From Streptomyces sp. Tu 3180 (GTDB taxonomy: Bacteria > Actinomycetota > Actinomycetes > Streptomycetales > Streptomycetaceae): a DNA stretch of 64,000 nucleotides. The stretch covers positions 2,130,501-2,194,500 of the forward strand of contig NZ_WOXS01000002.1 of assembly GCF_009852415.1 (NCBI RefSeq). Reading direction: 5' to 3'. This document shows positions 1 to 7,622 of the stretch, one piece after another. The notes beneath the pieces were generated by a model. That model was not told the origin of the DNA. It was given only the letters and a program-made list of their open reading frames with translations, and did no database searches. The position numbers were made by a program, and so were the translations under genes. Within the stretch, counting starts at the first letter, position 1. Every line of letters begins with the position of its first letter.

Positions 1-917
1 CCCGGTGCCGAGCGCTTTCACGTGGTCCTGGTAGGACCCGAGGTTGTGGTTGAGCATGCCGATCGTGCCGGAGTCCCACTGCGCGACCATCTTGGTGAAG
101 TCGTTGTTCAGGTCGGCGGCGGGGGTGACCTTCTTGAACAGGCCCGCGTACTTCTCCAGGGCCTCGACGTTCTTCGGGTCGTTGACCGTGGTCTTCTTGC
201 CGGTGGAGTCCCAGAACGAGGTGATGCCGGACTGTCCGTACATCGCGTCCAGGGCCTGGGCGATGGAGCCGGCGCCGCCGCGGATGGTGTAGCCGAACTC
301 GTTCTCGCCCTTGTCCGTGAGCTTCTCGGCGGCCTCGTAGAAGCGGTCCCAGGTCGTCGGCTCCTCGAGCCCCGCCTTCTCGAACAGGTCGGTGCGGTAG
401 TACAGCACGCCGTTGTTCGCGGAGGTCGGGATCGAGTAGAGCCTGTCGTCACCGCCGCCGGCGGCGCGCAGCGACTCGACCATGTCCTTGTTGAGCTTGC
501 CGTTCAGGGGCGACTTCTCCAGGCGCTCGTCCAGCGGGTCGAGCGCCTGCTGGGCGGCGAAGCCCGCCAGCATCGCCGCGCCGACGCCGCCGACGTCCGG
601 CAGGCCGCCGCCCTGGATGGCGGTGTCGACCTTGGACTGGTACTCGGTGGAGGCGATCCCGACGTACTCGACGTCGATGTCCGGGTTGGCCTTCTCGAAG
701 TCGGCGATGACCTGCTTCCAGATGTCGGTGCGGACACCGCCGTTGTTGTCCCAGAAGACGATCTTGCCCTTGCCGTCGCCCTCGGCGCCCTTGTCGCCGC
801 CCGCTCCGCTGCCGTCGTCGCCGCAGGCGGTGGCGGTCAGGGCGAGCACGGCCCCAGGGCGACGGCGGCCGGCGTACGGCGCCCGCCGGTGCTGCTTCTG
901 CGATTGCTGATCTTCAT
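1..917 (-). pseudogene. Sugar ABC transporter solute-binding lipoprotein, frameshifted signal peptide, 3' end off the window
   Basis: The minus strand encodes an extracellular solute-binding protein (SBP family 1). The mature start shows a lipobox (L-T-A-T-A-C), a Gly/Asp-rich linker and then KGKIVFWDNNGG, as in carbohydrate-binding lipoproteins. The C-terminus lies left of the window. The ATG at 917-915 opens a good Arg-rich signal peptide, but after about 21 codons the frame shifts and meets TGA at 839-837. One extra G in the G-run read from 855-852 would restore an intact signal peptide running into the lipobox. It is either a real frameshift or a base-calling error. It may serve the permeases at 5698-7526 or permeases left of the window. 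Confidence 0.75.
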
Positions 918-996
918 CGGTCGGCTCTCTTCTTCTGGATCCAACGGAATGCGGAAGGTGTGAGGGGTCCGTTCGCGGGCGTCCCCGGACGTGCGG

Positions 997-2064
997 TCAG
1001 GTCCCGATCCGCGGCTGCGGGCCGGAGAACCGCTCCACCAGTGCCGGTACGGCGGACGCCGGGTCGAGGCGGTAGTCGTAGAAGTCCCGCGGGTCGAAGG
1101 CGTCGCCCCACGCGTCGTGGCGGCCCGTGGTGTTCTTCAGGATCGAACCGCGCTGCACCAGTTCGGCGCCGGCGTCGGCCTGGTAGGGGTGCTGGACGTC
1201 CCGGTAGTAGCTGTTCTCGATGACCATCCGGGTCTTCCCGCGCGCCCAGTTCCCGTACGTCCACACGGGGTCACCGGGGTCGGCCTGGGCGGTCAGGTAG
1301 TTGTTGTACAGGTGGGCGTGGGCCGCGTTGTCCACGGACGGGTTGCGCTGCTTGGTGTTCGCGAACCAGTTGTGGTCGATGGTGATCTGCGTGCGGACGT
1401 TGTCCGTCCAGCCGATCCCGAACGTCTTGTTGTTGTCGGTGAACCGGTTGTAGGAGACGGTCACGTACTCGCTGTCCTTGCGGATGTCGAGCTGCCCGTC
1501 GCAGATGTCGGCGAAGCGGTTGTGGTCGATCCAGACGTGGTGGACCGCGTCCATCTGGACGCCGTCGAAGTCGGTGTCCTTGCAGTCCCAGTCGCCCGGG
1601 ACCGCGGAGTCGCGGATCGTCAGGTTGCGGATGATCACGTTGTGCGTGCCGGGCCCCAGGTGGAGCTCGCCCTGCACCAGCTCGCCGCCGGTGCCGACAC
1701 CGATGATCGTCTTGTTCGACGCGACGGTGATGCTCGCGCCGAACGGCCGGGCGGTGACGGTGCCCTCGACACGGATGACGTAGGGCTCCTCGGCCGCCGC
1801 GTACCGCTCCAGCGACGCCTGGTCGGTGACGGTGACGACCCTGCCGCCCGCCCCGCCGGTGGTGCCGCCGGCCAGCGAGGCGAAGCCGTGCGGGGTGTCG
1901 CTCCACCGGCCGGACGCCTCGGCGGCGGGGGCGGCCTCGGCGTTCCCGACCGCCCCGAGCCCCAGCGCGGTCACGAGACCGAGCACGGCGGCGAGGACCC
2001 TGCCGCGTCCCGGACCCGGTCCGGGCGCCGGTACCGGCAAGCGCTTGCCACGGAGTTGCGTCAT
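997..2064 (-). CDS. Secreted pectate lyase (polysaccharide lyase family 1)
   Basis: Beta-elimination of pectate outside the cell. An N-terminal signal peptide (basic residues, an Ala/Leu/Val-rich core, cleavage near A-E-A-A) is followed by a right-handed beta-helix. PL1 hallmarks are visible: the WIDHNRFADICDGQLDI strand with its Ca-binding Asp residues, ITIDHNWFAN, and the catalytic-arm RNPSVDNAHAHLYNNY region. About 355 aa, normal for the family. I chose the ATG at 2064, which has GGGAG five bases upstream, over the TTG at 2076. It lies 34 bases after the GH43 gene and probably ends the same leftward operon. Confidence 0.9.
   Translation of the reverse strand: MTQLRGKRLPVPAPGPGPGRGRVLAAVLGLVTALGLGAVGNAEAAPAAEASGRWSDTPHGFASLAGGTTGGAGGRVVTVTDQASLERYAAAEEPYVIRVEGTVTARPFGASITVASNKTIIGVGTGGELVQGELHLGPGTHNVIIRNLTIRDSAVPGDWDCKDTDFDGVQMDAVHHVWIDHNRFADICDGQLDIRKDSEYVTVSYNRFTDNNKTFGIGWTDNVRTQITIDHNWFANTKQRNPSVDNAAHAHLYNNYLTAQADPGDPVWTYGNWARGKTRMVIENSYYRDVQHPYQADAGAELVQRGSILKNTTGRHDAWGDAFDPRDFYDYRLDPASAVPALVERFSGPQPRIGT
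2036..2049. promoter_or_regulatory. Perfect 14-bp palindrome, LacI-operator-like, inside the pectate lyase start
   Basis: GGCAAGCGCTTGCC is a perfect dyad with the CG-centred AAGCGCTT core typical of LacI-family operators. It covers codons near the pectate lyase N-terminus (G-K-R-L-P). A related site occurs near 7578. It may be coincidental in coding sequence. No LacI-type regulator is in the window. Confidence 0.35.
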
Positions 2065-2097
2065 TGCGGCTCCCAACAGGCCGAGGAGGAAAGGGGG

Positions 2098-3660
2098 TTA
2101 CGGTGCGCTGATCCTGAACCGGGTGAACGTGGCCGTGCCGGCGTGTCCCTGGCCGGCGGGCGCGAGGGCCACCAGGCCGAGCAGGGCACCGACCCAGCGC
2201 CAGGGGGTGGCGGCGAAGACCTGGCCGGAGGGACGGAAGCCGTCCCCGGTGTCGTACGAGAAGCGGCAGCGCGCCCCGGCTGCGATCTCGACGCGCAGCC
2301 GGGCCCGGTCCCCGGGAGCGGGCCGGGGGTGGTCGGCGTCCCGCTCCCTCTCCGCGACCGCCTCGGCGAACCGGTGCACCAGGTGCACCGTGCCGTCCGC
2401 GCCCCGCTGCAGCCCGATCCAGCGGTACGCGTCCCCGAGGACCGCGAGGCCGGCCCGCGCGCCGGGCTCCCCGTCGTCGAGCCGCAGCTCCACCTCGACG
2501 GTGCACGGGGTGCCGGGCAGCCGCTGGGTGAGCACGTTGGGCAGTCTGCGCAGGTCGTGCGCGTCGGCGGAGCGGACGCAGGTCAGCCGCAGTCCGTCGG
2601 CGGAGTGCCGGGTGGTCCAGGCGTCGTGGGGGTCCTCCCCGTCCGGGCGGGGCCCGGAGTCCCGGGGAGGGTTGGCGGCCCACTGCCACTGGTGGCCGTG
2701 GCGTCCGCCGGGGAAGTCGTCGTCGGTGGCGGGCGCGGCGGGCGGCTGCGGCGGCAGGTCCGGGCGGCGGTGCTCGGTGACGGGGGCGCCGTCGTCCCCG
2801 ATCACCGGCCAGCCTCCCCCACCGCTCCAGCTCATCGGCTGGAGGTGGACCACCCTGCCGTACGCCCCGCGCTGCTGGAAGTGCAGGAACCAGTCCTCAC
2901 CGGACGGGGTGCGCACCCAGCCCCCCTGGTGGGGCCCGTTGACGTCGGTGTCCTTCTGCTCCAGGACGACCTTCTCCTCGTACGGCCCGAAGAACGCGCG
3001 CGAGCGGAAGGCGCCCTGCCAGCCGGTCTCCACTCCCCCGGCGGGCGCCAGGATCCAGAACCAGCCGTCGTGCCTGTAGAGCTTCGGGCCCTCCAGGGTG
3101 AACCAGCCGGGGATGCGGTCCGCGTCGACGATCACCCTGCCCTCGTCGAGGAGTCCGGTGCCGCGGGGGTCCATCCGGTGGCCGGTGAGGCGGTTCTTGA
3201 TCCCGGAGCGGGACTTCGCCCAGGCGTGCACGAGGTAGGCCTCGCCGGTCTCCTCGTCCCACAGGGGGCACGGGTCGATCAGGCCCTTGCCGGCCTTCAC
3301 CAGGTGCGGGCGGGTCCAAGGGCCCCGGATCCCGGGGGCGTTGACCTGGAAAATGCCCCGGTCGGGGTCGCCCCAGAAGATCCAGAACCGGTCGTCGTGG
3401 TGGCGCAGGGACGGGGCCCAGACCCCGCAGTCGTGCCGGGGGGCCGCGAACTCGTCCTCGGGTTCGAGGCGCTGGAGGGCGTGGCCGACGAGGGTCCAGT
3501 TGACCAGGTCGCGGGAGTGCAGCAGGGGCAGTCCGGGGACGCGGCCGAAGCTGGAGGCCGTCAGGTAGAAGTCGTCGCCGACGCGGATCACGTCCGGGTC
3601 GGACCAGTCCGCGTTCAGGACCGGGTTGCGGTAGGTGGGGGCCGTCTGCTCGGCGGTCAC
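2098..3660 (-). CDS. Glycoside hydrolase family 43 protein (xylosidase/arabinosidase type)
   Basis: Five-bladed propeller glycosidase releasing xylose or arabinose side groups. The N-terminus YRNPVLNADWSDPDVIRVGDDFY holds the family's general-base Asp, and FTLEGPKLYRH near residue 200 carries the probable general-acid Glu. The last ~180 residues form a concanavalin-like C-terminal domain as in GH43 beta-xylosidases. 520 aa, full length. There is no signal peptide, so it probably acts on imported oligosaccharides. The GTG start overlaps the stop of the DUF6807 gene (GTGA). Substrate choice between arabinan and xylan side chains is not decided by sequence. Confidence 0.88.
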   Translation of the reverse strand: MTAEQTAPTYRNPVLNADWSDPDVIRVGDDFYLTASSFGRVPGLPLLHSRDLVNWTLVGHALQRLEPEDEFAAPRHDCGVWAPSLRHHDDRFWIFWGDPDRGIFQVNAPGIRGPWTRPHLVKAGKGLIDPCPLWDEETGEAYLVHAWAKSRSGIKNRLTGHRMDPRGTGLLDEGRVIVDADRIPGWFTLEGPKLYRHDGWFWILAPAGGVETGWQGAFRSRAFFGPYEEKVVLEQKDTDVNGPHQGGWVRTPSGEDWFLHFQQRGAYGRVVHLQPMSWSGGGGWPVIGDDGAPVTEHRRPDLPPQPPAAPATDDDFPGGRHGHQWQWAANPPRDSGPRPDGEDPHDAWTTRHSADGLRLTCVRSADAHDLRRLPNVLTQRLPGTPCTVEVELRLDDGEPGARAGLAVLGDAYRWIGLQRGADGTVHLVHRFAEAVAERERDADHPRPAPGDRARLRVEIAAGARCRFSYDTGDGFRPSGQVFAATPWRWVGALLGLVALAPAGQGHAGTATFTRFRISAP

Positions 3661-4502
3661 GGGCTCACCGCCTTGCGGACCAGGGCCGCCGCCTCGTCCC
3701 GGCCGAGGCGGCCGTCGGCGACGACGGTGACGATCCGGCGGACCGTCGTCCCGCCGGGCGGGACCGGCAGCCGCGCGTCGTGGGCGAGGGAGGAACCGAC
3801 GCCCGGGTACTCGGCGGTGCGCACGAACCAGGGGTCGCGGCGGGTCGCTCCGGTGGCCCCGGCGAAGACCAGCGTCCAGGTGGAGCCGGCCAGGGCGAGC
3901 CAGTCCGCGCGGCGGCCGTGGACCTCGCCCTCGCCCCGCGCGTCGGCGGTGAAGACGTCCGGTGCCGCCTCCTCCTTGCGGGCCCGCCAGAAGAAGCCGC
4001 CGTAGGCGGCGCCGGGGCGGCCGTTGGTGGCGGGGCTGCCGAGGGAGAGCGGGGCGGAGGTGACGTTGGTGAGGGAGAAGGTGAGGTCCAGCGCCCAGGC
4101 GCGGTCGGTGAGGCGGGTGGCCGCGACCGTGCGGCGCTCGCGCAGCAGCTCGCCGGGGGCGGCGACCCAGCGCAGCTCCTCGACGAAGCCGTCGGGGTCG
4201 CGCAGCTGGAAGGAGGTGTGGCGCTGGGAGCCGTGGTTGTCCAGCTCGGTCGGGCCCCGGTCGCGGACGAAGGTGCGCCCGCCCCAGAAGTTGTGCCCCT
4301 CGACGTCGGGAACGGCGACACCGACGCCGAGGTGGTGTGCGTGGTCGGCGGGGCTCAGCTCGGTGACCGCCGTGCCGGCCAGGGTGGTGACGGGGTGCAG
4401 GTAGGGGCGCGGGGAGAGCCGGGCCGGCAGTTCGGGCCGGATGACGTACCGGCCGACCGGCCGGCCCGCGACGCTCAGGACCACGGAGTCGTTGCCGCTC
4501 AT
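3657..4502 (-). CDS. DUF6807 (PmoA-family) protein
   Basis: 281-aa protein of the DUF6807 family, often labelled PmoA-like although the link to methane oxygenase is not functional. Visible features: LSPADHAHHLGVGVAVPDVEGHNFWGG near residue 50, and GPTELDNHGSQRHTSF. The paired His residues resemble a sugar-mutarotase-like beta-sandwich site. Family members sit beside Gfo/Idh oxidoreductases and glycosidases in many actinomycete sugar clusters, as here. The ATG overlaps the preceding stop (ATGA). The biochemical role is unknown; involvement with carbohydrates is inferred from context. Confidence 0.75.
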   Translation of the reverse strand: MSGNDSVVLSVAGRPVGRYVIRPELPARLSPRPYLHPVTTLAGTAVTELSPADHAHHLGVGVAVPDVEGHNFWGGRTFVRDRGPTELDNHGSQRHTSFQLRDPDGFVEELRWVAAPGELLRERRTVAATRLTDRAWALDLTFSLTNVTSAPLSLGSPATNGRPGAAYGGFFWRARKEEAAPDVFTADARGEGEVHGRRADWLALAGSTWTLVFAGATGATRRDPWFVRTAEYPGVGSSLAHDARLPVPPGGTTVRRIVTVVADGRLGRDEAAALVRKAVSP

Positions 4503-5701
4503 CGGGTGCTCACCTCTTTCGGCAGGTGCCCGGCGGGCCGCGCCCAGGGAGCGCCCAGCTCGGAGTAGAGGGACAGGGTGTCGGCGGCGGCCGCGACGAG
4601 TCCGTCGACGCCGGGCACGACACGGCGGTTCTCGCCGGGGACGCGGTGCCAGGCGCCGGCGGGCAGCGGGGCCGGGTCGGGGGCCCGCCGGATCGCCTCG
4701 ACGACCTTCATGAAGGCGCCCGTGCGGTCCGGCGGGACCAGCAGGGGGGTGCCGTCGGTGAGGTGGGCGACGAGGTTCTCCAGCAGGTCGGTGCGGCCGA
4801 ACTCGAGCTCTTCCGGGCCGTGGTCCGCGCGCTGGAGCAGCACGCGGTCCTGCTTGTACCAGAAGGTGACGCGGCCGCTGGTGCCGTGCACCAGGACGTA
4901 CGGTTCGGCGGCCCGTTCGGCGCACAGCGTCGCGGCGACGGTGACCGGTCCGCCCCGCGCGGTGGTGACGCGGACGCAGGAGGTGTCGTCGGACTCGATG
5001 TCGTTGGCGCGCAGCAGCTCGGTCTCGATGCCGGTGACGTCCTCGGCGCGGGTGCTGTCGCCGAGCGCGAGGGCGGTGGCGACGGCGTGGGCGAGCGGGT
5101 TGGTGAGCGCGCCGTCGACCACGTCGGCGCCGTTCAGCCGCCGCCGGCCCGCCCAGGGCGCCCGCCGGAAGTAGTCCTCGCCGCGCACCCAGGCCCCGGC
5201 CCCGCCGATCCCGACCGTCCGGCCGATGGCGCCGCCCGCGACCAGCTCGCGGATCGCGGGCACGGCGTGCGAGCCCAGCGACTGGAAGCCGATCTGGCAG
5301 GCGACGCCGGCCGCGGCGACCCCGTCGGCCATGCGCCGGAACTCGGCGTACGACGGCGCCGGGGGCTTTTCGAGCAGGATGTGGACGCCCCGTCCGGCCG
5401 CCTGGAGCGCCAGGTCGGTGTGGGTCGGGATCGGGGTGCAGATCACCGCGACCCTGGCGCCGGTGGAGTCCAGCAGGGCACCGAAGTCGGCCGACTGCTC
5501 GGGGAGTTCGCCTTGGAACTCGTCCTCGGTCAGCGGGGTGAGCTCGCAGACGCCGACCAGGCGTACGAGGCCCTCGCTCTCGAGGCGGCGGATGTTGTCG
5601 ACGTGCCAGCGGCCGTGGCCGCGCGCGCCCGCGAGGACGACGGGCAGGGGATCGCCGGCTCCCGTCCGGGAGGGCGTCGGGGGTGCCGACGGTGCCGTCA
5701 T
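4499..5701 (-). CDS. Gfo/Idh/MocA-family NAD(P)-dependent oxidoreductase
   Basis: 400-aa dehydrogenase. The N-terminal Rossmann fold has the glycine motif GARGHGRW, an acidic residue at VGVCE for the cofactor ribose, and the family-typical EKPPAPS loop that supplies the catalytic Lys. The C-terminal alpha/beta domain is the sugar-binding half. It is translationally coupled to the permease before it and the DUF6807 gene after it (ATGA overlaps). It probably oxidises an imported monosaccharide, for example at C1, to feed the dehydratase and aldolase genes upstream. The actual substrate is inferred. Confidence 0.85.
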   Translation of the reverse strand: MTAPSAPPTPSRTGAGDPLPVVLAGARGHGRWHVDNIRRLESEGLVRLVGVCELTPLTEDEFQGELPEQSADFGALLDSTGARVAVICTPIPTHTDLALQAAGRGVHILLEKPPAPSYAEFRRMADGVAAAGVACQIGFQSLGSHAVPAIRELVAGGAIGRTVGIGGAGAWVRGEDYFRRAPWAGRRRLNGADVVDGALTNPLAHAVATALALGDSTRAEDVTGIETELLRANDIESDDTSCVRVTTARGGPVTVAATLCAERAAEPYVLVHGTSGRVTFWYKQDRVLLQRADHGPEELEFGRTDLLENLVAHLTDGTPLLVPPDRTGAFMKVVEAIRRAPDPAPLPAGAWHRVPGENRRVVPGVDGLVAAAADTLSLYSELGAPWARPAGHLPKEVSTR

Positions 5702-6594
5702 CCCTTCACCGCCCCCGCGCTGAACCCGGTGATCAGCCACTTCTGGATGAAGGCGAACACGATCACGACGGGGACGGCCGCGATGATGCCGCCCGCGGCG
5801 AGCGCGCCGAGGTCGACGCTGTCCGCGCTCATCAGGGTGTTGAGGCCGACCGGGATGGTCTGCTTCTCCTGGTTGTTGAGGAACATCAGGGCGAACAGGA
5901 AGTGGTTCCAGGAGTGGACGAAGGCGAAGGAGCCGACGGCGATCAGGCCGGGCCGCAGCAGTGGCAGGACGATGACCAGGAAGGCCTTCATCCGGTTGCA
6001 GCCGTCGACCCAGGCGGCCTCTTCCAGGGAGTACGGCACGTTCTTGATGAAGTTGCTGATCAGGATCATCGACAGCGGCAGCTGGAAGACCGTCTCGGCG
6101 ATGATGACGCTGCCGAGGGAGTTGATCATCTGCAGTTCGGCGAAGATCTCGAACAGCGGGACCAGCAGCAGCGCGCCGGGCACGAACTGGGAGCACAGCA
6201 GGGCGAGCATGAAGCCCCGCTTGATCCTGAAGTCGAACCGGGCGAGGGCGTAGCCGCCGGCCAGGGCGACCAGCGTCGTCATGACCAGGGTGGCGACGCC
6301 GACCAGCACGCTGTTGGCGAAGAAGGTGCCGAAGCTGCGGTCCGTCCAGACCTTCTCGAAGTGGTCGAAGGTCATCGGCCAGGGCACGAGCGAGGTCGAG
6401 CCGGCCGGGCGCAGCGCGAAGAGCAGGATCCAGTAGAACGGGATGAGGGTGAAGACCAGGTAGATGCCCAGCGGGAGGTAGATCTGCCAGCGGGGCGCCT
6501 CGTCCCAGGCCCGGCGCCGCTTCGCCGGGCGGGGCGGTTCGGGGGCGGTGGGCGCGGGGGCGGGGGCGGCCTGCGTGGCCTCTTCGGTGATCAC
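5698..6594 (-). CDS. Carbohydrate ABC transporter permease (MalG type)
   Basis: 298-aa inner-membrane subunit with about six transmembrane helices. The cytoplasmic EAA loop EEAAWVDGCNRMKAFLVIVLP is the docking site for the ATPase. A Pro/Ala/Arg-rich N-terminal tail precedes the first helix. The GTG start overlaps the stop of the partner permease (GTGA). No ATP-binding subunit is encoded nearby; Streptomyces sugar importers of this type usually share the MsiK ATPase. Confidence 0.92.
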   Translation of the reverse strand: MITEEATQAAPAPAPTAPEPPRPAKRRRAWDEAPRWQIYLPLGIYLVFTLIPFYWILLFALRPAGSTSLVPWPMTFDHFEKVWTDRSFGTFFANSVLVGVATLVMTTLVALAGGYALARFDFRIKRGFMLALLCSQFVPGALLLVPLFEIFAELQMINSLGSVIIAETVFQLPLSMILISNFIKNVPYSLEEAAWVDGCNRMKAFLVIVLPLLRPGLIAVGSFAFVHSWNHFLFALMFLNNQEKQTIPVGLNTLMSADSVDLGALAAGGIIAAVPVVIVFAFIQKWLITGFSAGAVKG

Positions 6595-7526
6595 TTGCTT
6601 TCGCCTCCGAACTTGCTCAGCCGCAGGTAGACCATCGAGCAGAAGAGCAGGATCACGAACGCGACCGTGGTCAGGGCCGACGCGTAGCCGAAGTTGTGGG
6701 CGTCGACCGAGGTGTTGGCGATGTACAGCGGCAGCGTCGTGGTCTCGCCCGCGGGTCCGCCGCCGGTCAGCGTGTAGAGCAGGTCGACGTTGTTGAACTC
6801 CCACACCGCGCGCAGCAGCGTGGACAGGATGATGGCGTCCTTCAGGTGCGGCAGCGTGATGTGCCAGAACTGCTTGATGCGGCTGGCGCCGTCGACCTCG
6901 GCGGCCTCGTAGAGGTCCTTGGAGACGGACTGGAGGTCGGCGAGGATGAGGATCGCGAAGAAGGGGACGCCGCGCCACAGGTCGGCGACGACCGCCGCCG
7001 GGAAGACGGTGGAGGTGTCCGACAGCCAGCTGGTCCCGTAGTCGCCGATGCCCAGGTCCGCGAGGTAACGGGTGATGCCCGTCTGGGAGTTGTAGAGCAG
7101 CACCCAGATCGCGGAGGTCAGCACGCCGGAGACGGCCCACGGGGAGAAGACCAGGGCGCGGCCGAGGCCCCGGCCGACGAAGGTCTGGTTGACGATGAGG
7201 GCCAGCGCGAGCCCGAACAGCAGCTGGAGGCCGACCTCGACGAAGACCCACTTGGCGCTGAAGACCAGCGTGTCCCAGAACAGCGGGTCCTCGGTGAAGA
7301 TGCGGACGAAGTTGTCGAGGCCCGCGTAGCCGTTCCGCCACGGCTTGGTGGGGTTGTAGTTCTGCAGGCTGTAGTAGAAGACGCTGATGACCGGGTAGGC
7401 GATGAACCCCAGCATCAGCAGGGCGGCCGGCGCGATCAGCAGGTACGGGAGTCTGCGGGGCGTGGCGGAGGCACGGCGCCGCCGGGGTGGCGCGGGCGGT
7501 TTCGCCACGGCTGCGGCTTGGGCCAT
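6591..7526 (-). CDS. Sugar ABC transporter permease (MalF type)
   Basis: 311-aa membrane protein with six predicted helices. The EAA-loop motif YEAAEVDGASRIKQFWHITLP contacts the shared ATPase. The N-terminus is Ala/Pro then Arg-rich, ending at RRLPYLLIAPAALLMLGF. The ATG at 7526 follows an AACGGAGAA ribosome site. It pairs with the MalG-type permease just downstream. The only solute-binding gene in the cluster is the broken one at the left edge. Confidence 0.92.
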   Translation of the reverse strand: MAQAAAVAKPPAPPRRRRASATPRRLPYLLIAPAALLMLGFIAYPVISVFYYSLQNYNPTKPWRNGYAGLDNFVRIFTEDPLFWDTLVFSAKWVFVEVGLQLLFGLALALIVNQTFVGRGLGRALVFSPWAVSGVLTSAIWVLLYNSQTGITRYLADLGIGDYGTSWLSDTSTVFPAAVVADLWRGVPFFAILILADLQSVSKDLYEAAEVDGASRIKQFWHITLPHLKDAIILSTLLRAVWEFNNVDLLYTLTGGGPAGETTTLPLYIANTSVDAHNFGYASALTTVAFVILLFCSMVYLRLSKFGGESK

Positions 7527-7577
7527 GACTGTTCTCCGTTTCTCGGTACGTCGTGCTGTGTCGTGCGTGAGTGGGTG

Positions 7578-7588
7578 AAGCGCTTTCT
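7578..7588. promoter_or_regulatory. LacI-operator-like dyad in the 96-base gap before the permease genes
   Basis: The only gap of note in this operon (7527-7622) contains GAAGCGCTTTC, with the AAGCGCTT core seen in the 2036-2049 palindrome. Its position 50 bases upstream of the permease start would suit an internal promoter and operator. No matching regulator is in the window. Confidence 0.35.
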
Positions 7589-7622
7589 TCGCAGGTGTGG
7601 GTGATCCGTGCGGTGCGGCGGC

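Noticed and set aside
991..4005. 1004-residue plus-strand open frame
   Set aside because: Antisense to pectate lyase and GH43, which have clear family motifs; no motif in the shadow.
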